Source: Pigoraptor chileana
Lineage: Eukaryota; Opisthokonta; Filasterea
Assembly (NCBI GenBank): GCA_943704495.1
Contig: CALSCR010000605.1
Coordinates: 1 to 29,000 of the forward strand
Direction of reading: 5' to 3'
DNA length: 29,000 bases
Shown: in pieces, positions 8,708 to 18,676 of the stretch
Numbering within the stretch: position 1 is the first letter of the stretch
Layout: every line of letters begins with the position of its first letter
Made by a program: the position numbers and the translations under genes
The notes under the pieces: model-generated
What the model was told of the DNA's origin: nothing
What the model saw: only the letters and a program-made list of their open reading frames with translations
Database searches by the model: none

Positions 8708-10264
8708 GGTGAGTTCTCCAGTGTAATGGAATGCTCCCACAATACCCAGCGTCGAGATGCAATGTGACCAGTCGTGAGTCGACGCTGCCGCCAGTTGAGT
8801 GTAGTTTGGCACATGTGGCCGCGCCTTCCTTGCTGTGAGCCTGGGGGAGGTGGAGACAGTATGCCCGGTCGTGGATATGTGAGACGCACGAACAAAAACG
8901 ACCACTTTACGCACTTTTTTCGAGTCTACGCTCCCCGGATAGCTAACCTGGCCAGAGCCTAGGCTCGTGGTGGCAGTGGCCGTGCCAGTTGAATTGAAAA
9001 TCGTCCAAAAGTATTGCATGAGATGCCACCCAGCTGACAGCAACCCGTCAAAGTAAATAGCCAGGCCACCGCCTCAAATAGCTCATACGGCAAGGTCTAT
9101 GGCGAAATCAACCCTCCACTAGCAATTTTATTAGGGTCGCCCCTTTGGCTATGGAAAATGAATGGGACCGCCAATTATTTCTGTGGTCTGGGCTGGAGAG
9201 GGAGAAGGGGCGGGGACAGCTTTCCTTTTGTGGAATCGAAATTTGACAGGCCGTGACATGCCGTCCTATATTAGGAAACGCACTCGACTTCATTGATCAC
9301 GTGACATCATGTGACTCAACTTTTCTGAGCCATACACGGCCGGCCAACGGAGACCCACGTCCGTGTATAATTGTCTTTGCGCACGTTTGAGGCGTTTTTC
9401 TACTGTATCTGTGGCCCTACCGGCATCTTTCAGGCAGGATGAGTCACGTAACGACGGCATTTCGGGCCACCCGGACATGTGCCGGTCAGATTGGAGGTAT
9501 TGCGAATCTGTTTGTGTGTGGCCTGAAAAGTTGGTGAATGTTATCTTTCAATGAGTATTTATTCCCTGTGTGCAACGCCGGTCTCGGTTCGGTCCGATGG
9601 CGAGTATGCAAATGTGTCACGGAAGGCTTCAGCCGAGGGGTGTGTGCCGTTTATGTGTAGGTATGGGCGTTGGGAGTGCGTGTGCGTTTGTGTGTGTTTA
9701 GTGTATGGGGTTTGATATTCCAAAACCGTGGAAGGCGCACGTGCGCCGGCGGCGTGAGCGCAGTCTGATCTGAGTTGTGTATGTATGCACTGTGGCGGTG
9801 TGCACCGTATTCAGAGTAGATATATGTGCGTGTCCTAGTGTATGCGTCTGCATGAATTTTTGTCTATCGGCCGAGTAATGTGTTGCTGTGCTGCGCCGGC
9901 GTATGCAAAGTTGTATCAGTCTAGATGGACGGGCTTGTCCTAACCCGTGCCGTTATTATAATTTTGTAAACTGAATCGGGTTTTCAAGTGTTCCAAAGAA
10001 GACTCGTAAGCTCTTTAGCCTTCGTGCATTTGATGCTAACCAGGCGTTCTGTTACTAGCTTAATATATGCTTGCGGAAAACTGCGGCGATCAAAGGCGGT
10101 TACTGTACTTGTGGCAACTTTTTCTTGTACTGAGAGAAATTTTCCCTTCCGGCGAGAGACACGTTTCAATTTCCGCGACTGATTCCTGCTCAATCGTGGT
10201 GCTCCTTTTGCATTCGTCCATTTCTGTCCAATTTCCCTTTACTGCACTTGAGTTTAGCCGTCGA

Positions 10265-10567
10265 CATGCATGTCAGTAGTTTAGCCACTGCCGATAAGGT
10301 CATGGACAGCGCCGATTCCAGCCATGTGCGGCGAGCCCTTGCTGATGTGGTAAAACGAGGCTGCGGATCCTCCACTACCCACTATGACTGCTTCAACACC
10401 ATCTGCCACGCCGACAGAAACAAACTCCGTTTCTACCCGACGATGATTGACGTTGCCATTGGCCTCGAATGGAATATCTCATCCGTTTGGCTAATCCCTC
10501 ATGGCGCTTACTCAACGCGACGACTTCAGAGAACTTGCACTGAATTCGACAGTCAAGCCCACGTTTG
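10265..10567 (+). CDS. Possible short hypothetical protein, 100 residues
   Basis: Open from an ATG at 10265 to a TGA at 10567. The product begins MHVSSLATADKVMDSADSSH and has no signal peptide, membrane segment or motif that I recognise. Its amino-acid composition is not low-complexity, which is the only point in its favour. No TATA box, strong splice site or neighbouring exon supports it. It could equally be a chance open frame in the intergenic region or a fragment of a decayed gene. Confidence 0.2.
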
Positions 10568-10705
10568 AAATAACTCTATCGGCGGGTCGCTGGAAAACCT
10601 AATTGCAAACCTTTCGGTGAGGAAATATTCCTGTCCATCCTGTGCGCACGGCCCGAATCACGCTAACAGAGTTCATCCGCCGCCAGCGAAAGCGATGCGG
10701 GCGTT

Positions 10706-10719
10706 GTTGCCATGGCATG
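10706..10719. promoter_or_regulatory. Near-consensus RFX X-box-like palindrome
   Basis: GTTGCCATGGCATG agrees with the first 12 bases of the perfect X-box palindrome GTTGCCATGGCAAC and misses the last two. RFX-family factors use X-boxes to control ciliary genes in animals. This site is about 690 bp upstream of the start of a gene of a ciliary family (nephrocystin-3-like). The link is inference; the distance is rather long and the match is incomplete. Confidence 0.3.
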
Positions 10720-11412
10720 GTGCGTGCGAAATGGAAGCCTTATCTTCGAGAAAAGGGAATTTGTTGACATTGGCGGCCCGCCGTTTGAATTTGACGCAAT
10801 GGCGCGTATTCGGATAATCCCCAACCCAGGCTCGCTCGTGTACTCGGGACCGTCATCCAGGCCTGCTTTTGCAACCAATGCAACGGCCGCTGTCGGCAGG
10901 CCGGACTGTACACATTGTACATGTTGATACTGAGTTGATGATACGCCGGCTACTCAGCAGTAGCCGTTGATAAGCCGCGCTCGCAGGTCACGTGGTGTCA
11001 CCTGCCAATGTGGTCACGTGATGATATCCAGTCCCTACAGTACCCCGGATGGGCCGACGCCTTAGAAACGCTCTCCGCCGATGATTGGTAGGCTCACTTT
11101 CGTTGCGCTTGCATTGTTCTCAGTGCATCGCCTTGCTTGATTAAATGCCCTTATTGGCCGTACTTTGCTACTACTACCTGCTTCCCACTGAGTTTGTGCA
11201 CATTCGTACATACTTGAAATTAGCCGTTTCAGACATATCCGGCTGGACTGCGTTGACTTTGAGTTGTATTGGTGCGTGTGCGACTGGAGTTGCGTGATGA
11301 CGATGGCCGGGCGGGTCGTCGGACTGCCGTCGTGTCCTTAGCGACCGATTACTGCTCCATTTGCCAGTCCGTGTTTGCATTCTGTCGCACTCTGTGCATA
11401 ACATAATCAACG

Positions 11413-14115
11413 ATGAAACAGCCAAAGCTGGCCATCAGCGGACGACGCAAAAGTAGCGTTGATGCGTCGTCCGCAAGGATGGGGTTGGCGAACAATCCTG
11501 CCAACAACGCGAGCACATCGCGTCCTGACGTACGCTTCCCGGGCATTGTCTACGACCGGCGCACAATGTCCGCAAGCGATGTGTCGGTGAACAAACAGAA
11601 ACCGATAGTCGCTCCGCAGGATGCGCCAATCGGTCGCTCCGGCCCTGTCAAGCCGATGAATCTGTTCTCTCAAATTCAGTCCATCGAGGAGACAACAACG
11701 GCATCGCCACTGCCGGCGAGGTCAGAATCAATCAAAGAACAGCACAAAAGGGTGCCATCCAGACTGGATCCGATATCTGTGTCTCATGCATTGAGTCAGA
11801 GCCTTCCCGCCCAACCTCACCCGCTTAATGCGTCGCTACCTATGGGTAAGAGCGACGAGCCCGTACGTGTACCAGGCGGGGCATCGCCAAGAATGGGTGC
11901 GCGTGAGATGCGTCGACAGGAGAAGGCGGCGCGTGTGCAAGCGATTGCGCTGCTGCCCGGTGGGAAGTCGCCGCTGGAAGGTCTGACGGGATTGTTGCGA
12001 TTGAAAGCGGAGGTGCGATACATGAGCAAGCGCACGTTCCGTGTGTTCATCTCATCTCCGGGGGGATTGGAAGAGGAACGTAAAATCCTGCACGAGCAAC
12101 TTTTTCCCGAGATTCGAAATGCCTGTGAGGAGGCCGGTCTCTTTTTCGTGCCGATTGATGTGCGATGGAACGGCGGCGATGCGCAAGATAAAGACCACTC
12201 ATTAGCACTCGCGCTGGAAGAGATGACCGACTGCGATATATTCGTAGGATTTCTTGCGCAAAAGTACGGCGCGTGTGCCGAGACATCGCCAGAGGCAGAG
12301 GCTGCAATTTCGCGTGCGATTACTGCGGATCCAGATGGTGGAACGTGGTTGGAGCCGCACAAAGGGAAGAGCGTCACTGAAATTGAGTTCATCCGGGGCC
12401 ACATGCTGGAGCCGGGTAAGCGACACGCCATATTTGCCCTGCGGAGTGATACATACGATGAGGCGTTGAGAAACGCTACGCAGGGGTCGATAGAATCGAC
12501 AAAATATTCGGCGGAGAGTGAAGATGCGGCAGTGTCAGTTGAAGAACTGAAGATCCGTATTCGACTATCTGCTCGCGAGGGGCGGTGTGCGCTGTACGAC
12601 GACTACGACGATCCCGCTCAGGGAGCGAAGCTCGTCGCAGACAAACTCATGGCAATTGCAATGGATCTGATTTCGGCGCGACAGGAGGTCGGGTTTGGAC
12701 TCGGGGATGCGGAAGCGTGTGCACATGAGGCGTTTCTCTTGTCACGTGCGGGGGAGAACCAAGTGTATGTGGGTGGTGAAAAGTACTTTGCGGCCATTGA
12801 CGGACACATTGAGCATTCGGTTACCCCCGGCACCCCGCCCGTGCTCCTAATCACTGGGGAGGCGGGGTGTGGCAAGTCGTCGCTGATTGCAAACTGGGTG
12901 TACCGCGCAAATCTGCGTCGTGCGGCTGAACTTGGAGGGATTTCCACAGCAAATAATAATGTCAGTGGGGCGCCAAATGATCCATTGTCGACAAGCGCTT
13001 CCGCTGCTGCCGTCACTGTTCACGATGGCTCTGACGAGACCGGTCACGGCAGAACTTCGGAGGTGGCACACGCGGGACCCGGCGCAGGAGCTGTCACCCA
13101 GCCTGGGTCGTTGGGGGCGTCTTTCAGTCACACGGGTGGTGACAGTGCATCTGGGCATTCATCCGCACCAGTTTCTGCGGCGCCGCGGCCAGTGTACCAC
13201 TTTGTTGGCAGCAGCACCAACAGCACCGATCCCTCCAACACTCTTCGTCGTCTCATCATCGGCATTGAAATTGCACTCGGCGTGCCCCCCACCGATCCCG
13301 GTCGACTGGAAAACCTCATCAAGCTCACGCGCACGCCGCACGAACGCCGCCCTGCACATGGAGATGCACACACAACAATACATGAAGACAAAGTAGCGGC
13401 AGCAACAACGACGGAGGGCGCGGGTGCCACCGCGTCGTCTTTGTCGACTGTCGGTTCCTCTCACGCGACATCACACGACGCCGATGGCAAGGACGAAGCG
13501 CCCTTTGAGGCACTCGTGGAGCGGCTGTGCGATCTGTGTCGCACTGTCGATGAAAATGCACCCAAAATAGTCCTTGTGATCGACGCAGCCGATCAGTTTG
13601 AGAACCGCAACCACGCGGCAGACCTCGATTGGCTGTCACGTGCCGCTGATACAGCCGGTCCAAACATGCGGTTTCTGGTGTCGGCGGTGTCTGAATCGCG
13701 TGCGATGCTTGCGGCGAGGAAGCGTGGGTGGAAGACCATGCTGCTGCTGCACTTGACGGTGGAGGAGAGGTCAAAAGTCATCATGGAGGTACTCAAACAA
13801 CGGTCGCGAAGCCTCACGGAATCGCAGATTGCGGCAATAGTGAATTCACAGCAAACTGCGAGTCCGCTGTACTTGAAGGCGGTGTTGGAGGAGGTGTGCG
13901 TGTATGACCAGGAGAAGATCGATAAGAAGATTGATCAGGTTCTAATGTCGCGCAATACGGTGAGTGTATGTATGTGTGCTAAACATCGTTCGTTGTGTTT
14001 TATTTTTTGTTGATTCGCTGAATAGGGCAAGGCACCTATACCATTATGTAGTGGTTTGGCATATGCACAAATTCAAGATGTCGATTCGGTACTCATCCTT
14101 CCATCTCTGCCTGTA

Positions 14116-14152
<37 letters not shown>

Positions 14153-17100
14153 CGTCTCTCTTTGTACGCGTTTTACTCCGCCTCGAAAAGGAAGCTCGCC
14201 GAGCAAGTCACACGGCACTCAACGTGGTCGCAGATGTCATGGGGGCCATTAAGGTGCGATGTTTGTGCTTTGTGCACCTCTTTATTTCTCAATTGTGTGT
14301 TTGCATATGTACTTGTACCAGGAAATGGTCACACCGCGTTGCCTTTCAGCATTGTTTCTTTAACATAGTACCGATGGGGCTAGGGTTAGAGTTAGTCTAA
14401 CCCTAATTTCTCTGTATTTTTGTGCTTGAGTCACTAACTTGAATACTACATTTCTGTATTTTCTCGGTTGGTTTCTGTATTTGTGTTTCTTTGTGTCTGT
14501 GGATCTGTTCTTGTCGCCTCCCACTGCTCTGCGCAGATGTCTCGGTATGGCCTGTCGGAGTCGGAAGTGCTCGACCTCCTTGGCGATCGTCAGCGGTACT
14601 GGCTACCACTCTATCACTCCATTCGAAGGTGCGATGCATATGTGTGTGTGTGTATGTGTGTGTGTGTGACTAGCATATGTGTCATGGTATGTGCCAAATG
14701 TGCGCATTACTTACTTTTTGTTGTTTTACTTGTATGTATGTCTGTGTCTGTGTCTGTGTGTCTGTGGACATGTAGGTATCTCGTCGTGCGTGCGGGCCTT
14801 GTTGGCTTCTTCCACCGGCAGCTTGCCGACGCTGTCGTCGAAAAGTATCTCTCCGAGCCCTCGCGCGTCAAGGCGCACCGCACACGCCTTGCCCAGACGT
14901 TTGCCCAGTACGAACCAACATCGGAACGGCGCATACAAGAGTACCCGTGGCAGCTGATGCACATTGGCGACAAAGACGCTCTCTTCGACTACATCATAAC
15001 ACCGGCGGTGTTTGAAAAGATGTGCCGTGGTCCGTACAAATTCGATCTCCTTCGCTATTGGCAGTATCTGGGAAAGAGCGGGCGGGAGATATGCGACGCA
15101 TACCGTCGTGTCTTTGCCGATTGGCAGCGTGCGCGCAGCCGAAAGCCCTCCGTGAGCAACAGCAGCGCCACACTCAATGGCACGGCCACTCTGGACGCCT
15201 CCAACATGGCCGCCATGGCTGCAGCTGCATCCGGGGCGGTGGACGAGCCCCATCCTCTTGGACAGGAGGAGTATGCCGCGGGAAGCACGACGTTTCTGTC
15301 GGAGACGGCTGCAGCGCGCGTGACAAAGGCAATGCTTGACCTCGGTTCATTTCTGTACTTTGCCGGGTATTCGAGCGAGGCGGTGAAACCGTTTGAGCGT
15401 GCACTCAAGCTGACAGAGCAGGTGCATGGGCGAGACCACCAGCGCGTTGCTGTTATTCTAAACAACCTTGCAATCATCCGCGAGATGGAGGGAAATCACG
15501 TCGAGGCCGCCAAGATGTACGAGCGATCCATGTCCATTCGCATTGAGTCTGAGGGAGAGTGCACAATCGAGATGGCGCAGATGTACCATAGCCTGGCGGC
15601 CGTATACGAGGCTGCATTGCAGTACCCGCGGGCGGCCGAGTTGTATGAGCGCGCGCTTGTCATTAAGCAGAAGCTGCTGAGCGACAGCAATTGTGAGGTG
15701 GCGATTACGCTCAGCGCACTTGGGCAGACAAAGAGCTTCCTTGGGATGCGTGCGGAGGCGCTGAAGATGTTTGTGCGCGCAAGCCGAATCTATGAGGTGT
15801 GTGTTGGTCTGTGTGTGCGCGTATGTGTACCTGTGCGTGCGCGTATATATGTGTATGTGTGTATATACATGTGTCTATCACTCACCTCCCACTGTATTGT
15901 CGTGCGGGTATAGCGTCCTACACAACTGAATTGCATTCTCTTTTTGGTCTTATCAGATGTTGCCGTCATGGTTCCTTGCGCAAATGCCATACTCACTCTG
16001 CGCTCTGTCACTCCACCTGCCAATTTTTGCAGGCCAAATACGGCGAGAATTGCGTCGAGGTTGCTGACTGTCACAGTCACATGGCTGCGATATACGAGGA
16101 CCTTATGGACCTTCCCCATGCACTCGAACACTACAAAAAGTGTTTGGACATTCGACAGGCGCAGAGGGACAGCATGCAACCGGAGACGGCTGTCGCTCTC
16201 AACAACCTTGCAGGTGTGTCATCCCGCAAGTGGGACAGGGGATTCAGTGCACGTGCGCTGGGAAATAGTAAGGGTGAACCTTCGATGGAAGGCTTACTCT
16301 ATCATGCATACACACGCTTACACACACACACCACACACACGCGCGCGCGCGGACAACACACGCGCTGCCTGTGCATCCCTCATCTGTCCAGGCGTCTACA
16401 TTAAGGTTGGCGACAAGCGCAAGGCACTCGATCTTCTCAATCGCGCTCTCCTGGTCAAGCAGACGGTCATGGGTAAGCACCATCCCTCCGTCGCATCGAC
16501 ACTCGAAAATCTCGCCGTTGTTTACGAATCGATGATGGAAGACAACGACAAAGCCCTCGAGTTGCGTGCGGTGGCGCTGCAGATAAAGGTGTGTGTCCCT
16601 GTGGGCGTGTGCGTGTGCGTGTATTATGTGTGCATGTGTGCATGTCCACATACATTTGCGTATGATGTGAAGGAGGATGGTGAGACTGGTCAGAAATATT
16701 TGTGCATGACCGCGTATTACCATACCAACCGAACCTATTATTTCGCCTCGCTCGTTGCAAATCTATCATTGACATAACATTGGCAAAATCCTTAAACTAT
16801 CTCCTCTCTTGCGCTCCTTTTCTCTCGCCCTCTCTTCAGATTATCGCTCTTGGAGAAAAGCACATTGACGTAGGGTCGTCGCGCCACTGCCTATCAATGC
16901 TGTATTCGAAAATCGGCGAACTCGACAAAGCAGCGGATCAGGTATGCGCTCTATGCATTGCATGGCCTGCACATAAACACATACACATAAACACATACGC
17001 ACACTCACACGTGCACACTCTCACTCACATACACACACACTCTCACATTTGCAGGCACGGCTCGCTCTCGTCATATACACGGACACATACACAAATTCGA

Positions 17101-18218
17101 GCCCAATGCTCGTGCCTGTGATGGAAAATTACTCGACGATCCTGCAGTCGAAGGGTGATGTGGAGGGTGCGTTGTCGCTACTGAAGGGCGCCATTGCCAT
17201 CCGCGAGACAGACCCAGCCACCGGCCCCGTGGACATTGTGCAGGCGGGGATAAGGCTGGCGACGGTGTTGCAAGGGAACGAGAGGCACAAGGAGGCACTG
17301 CCGCTGTTCATGAAGGCATGCAGGGCTCTGAAGGCCGCAAATGGGGTACGTGTTGATTATGGATGGGGGAGAAAAATGTGTGCGTTGCGAATGTGCGACA
17401 ACTGTGTGTGTGTGTGTGTGTGTAGAAGACTGTGCGATTTTCTGTCTTTGTCTTCTCGATGTAATAAACCATCAGCTTCATGACACCAACAACTCACACA
17501 GTCTTTTTGTTTTTCGCTTTGTTTTTTATGCTGGTGTTCTCTGTTGCTATTGTTTTTGTTTTAATATTGTTGTGTTGCATCACAGCCCAACGACTTTCAG
17601 GCTGCGGTGGTTATGGAGCGTATCGCCAAGAGCCAGGAGGCCATGGGGAATCCCGAATCTGCGCTTGATTCGTACTGGGAGGCTCTTGAAATGCGAGAGG
17701 CGTCGCGGATGGCCGCACTCGAAGCGGCGTCAGATAACAGCTTTAACGGCGTCAAGGCACACCAAGAGCAGTTGCATCCCTCGGGCGACAGCGCTGATTT
17801 TGTCAGTGTGGAGACACAAGTTGCCAGTATTGTCAACACGCTCGGTAACCTCGTGCGCCTGCTTGCCGCAAAAGGTCAATTCGAGGCAGCCCTTCCCCTT
17901 CTCATCCGACGCATCCAGGCAATGGACAAAATTGGTCAGAACACGTCGACAGCGTATGCAACGGACCTCCACAATGCCGGTGCAATGTCACTCAAATTGG
18001 GCCACACGGACGCGCGCTCCCGGCAGTTGCTGGAGAAGGCGCTTGACTTGCGCGTCAAGCTGCTTGGGGCGGACCACGAGCAGACGTGCAGTACAAGGCA
18101 GTGGCTTGCCGGATGGCCTCCCGAGAGCTCGCAAGACAGGGCAATGCTGCGGTCGAGCAGTGAAGAAGAGATGACGCTATCTTCCACGCCTCAGATGCCA
18201 CGCACCCGGATGCGGTAG
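11413..18218 (+). CDS. NPHP3-like: Nephrocystin-3-like DUF4062-NACHT-TPR protein
   Basis: Nine exons: 11413-13959, 14152-14253, 14537-14628, 14776-15796, 16033-16213, 16392-16588, 16840-16941, 17055-17345, 17586-18218. All phases agree; the product is 1721 residues. Order: disordered basic N-terminus; DUF4062 (from about 207; RVFISSPGGLEEER, then PIDVRW); NACHT-type P-loop NTPase with Walker A GEAGCGKSS (482-490) and Walker B IVLVIDAADQ (719-728); a helical segment with KFDLLRYWQYLGK (about 1000); a long array of 42-residue kinesin-light-chain-type TPRs (about 1093-1660). Nephrocystin-3 has this order and the same YWQ(F/Y)(L/V)GK signature, and acts at the inversin compartment of cilia. Two Ser/Thr/Gly/Ala-rich inserts (about 515-595 and 645-695) interrupt the NTPase; both are open in frame and I kept them as coding. 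The protein starts MKQPK, so it lacks the Gly2 used for myristoylation in vertebrate NPHP3, and it has no N-terminal coiled coil. A TTC41-, TEP1- or NWD1-type relative is the alternative. Confidence 0.87.
14117..14150. repeat. (CA)17 at the 3' end of intron 1 of the nephrocystin-3-like gene
   Basis: The tract runs straight into the acceptor G, so the last 35 nt of the intron are CA repeat plus AG and there is no normal pyrimidine tract next to the splice site. The same intron starts with a TG-rich donor region (from 13960). Confidence 0.9.
14381..14405. repeat. Telomere-motif inverted repeat (hairpin) in an intron
   Basis: TAGGGTTAGA at 14381-14390 is followed by a 5-nt spacer and its exact reverse complement TCTAACCCTA at 14396-14405. 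It lies in intron 2 of the nephrocystin-3-like gene. The arms resemble TTAGGG telomere repeats facing each other. Confidence 0.85.
17403..17423. repeat. (TG)n tract in intron 8 of the nephrocystin-3-like gene
   Basis: A pure TG run about 55 nt after the donor at 17346. It continues the pattern of TG tracts in the 5' part of introns of this gene, also seen at 14640-14668, 15797-15870 and 16589-16640. Confidence 0.85.
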
Positions 18219-18676
18219 TAGTTTGTGTGTCAGGTGTACTACTTGGCGGAAGCTGAATATGTAGAATAGTCCCGCGTTGTGTAAGGTTTTTGTTTGTGTT
18301 GTTTTTTTTTTGCGTTGCGTATTGCGTTGTTCGTTGGCCTTTCTGTTTGCGTGCGGTTGCCTTTCTCTATTGCTATTAGGAGTTGTCTATTCGCTGTTCA
18401 AGTGTCCATTCCTTTGATCGCCCGCTGAGTTTTAATTTTGCGTGTTGATTTTTGTCGATTTTTGGTCCTCTTCGTCAATGCGTTCTCTGTGCGCTTTTTT
18501 CGTCCCAACTGCCCTCTAATTAATAATAATACACGTGCCGACACTCGATCTACACACACACACACACACACACAATGCACACACAATTAGAAATTCATCA
18601 GCACTGCCCAACTGGCTTGCGTTCGGCACATTACACAATGGCAAGTCGCACAGTAGACGCCCACGTGGCACATATT
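18219..18676. other. Convergent intergenic region
   Basis: The 3' ends of the nephrocystin-3-like (+) and spastin-like (-) genes face each other across 458 bp. The plus strand is T-rich just after the first stop codon. A (CA)n run lies at about 18552-18574. No gene or clear polyadenylation hexamer was identified. Confidence 0.7.

Larger units (their letters stand above)
7947..11412. other. 3.5-kb divergent intergenic region
   Basis: It separates the starts of the dystroglycan-like (-) and nephrocystin-3-like (+) genes, so both promoters should lie here. The stretch 9600-9900 is TG-rich and noncoding in appearance. CACGTG hexamers occur at 9298-9303, 10989-10994 and 11015-11020. Two weak coding candidates (around 8618-8707 and 10265-10567) are listed separately. 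No clear TATA box was found for either flanking gene. Confidence 0.6.

Noticed and set aside
8480-9043. 187-codon minus-strand open frame with a Thr-His run
   Set aside because: Part is a translated CA repeat. No donor or acceptor fits its ends, and the plus strand of the same DNA has better splice signals.
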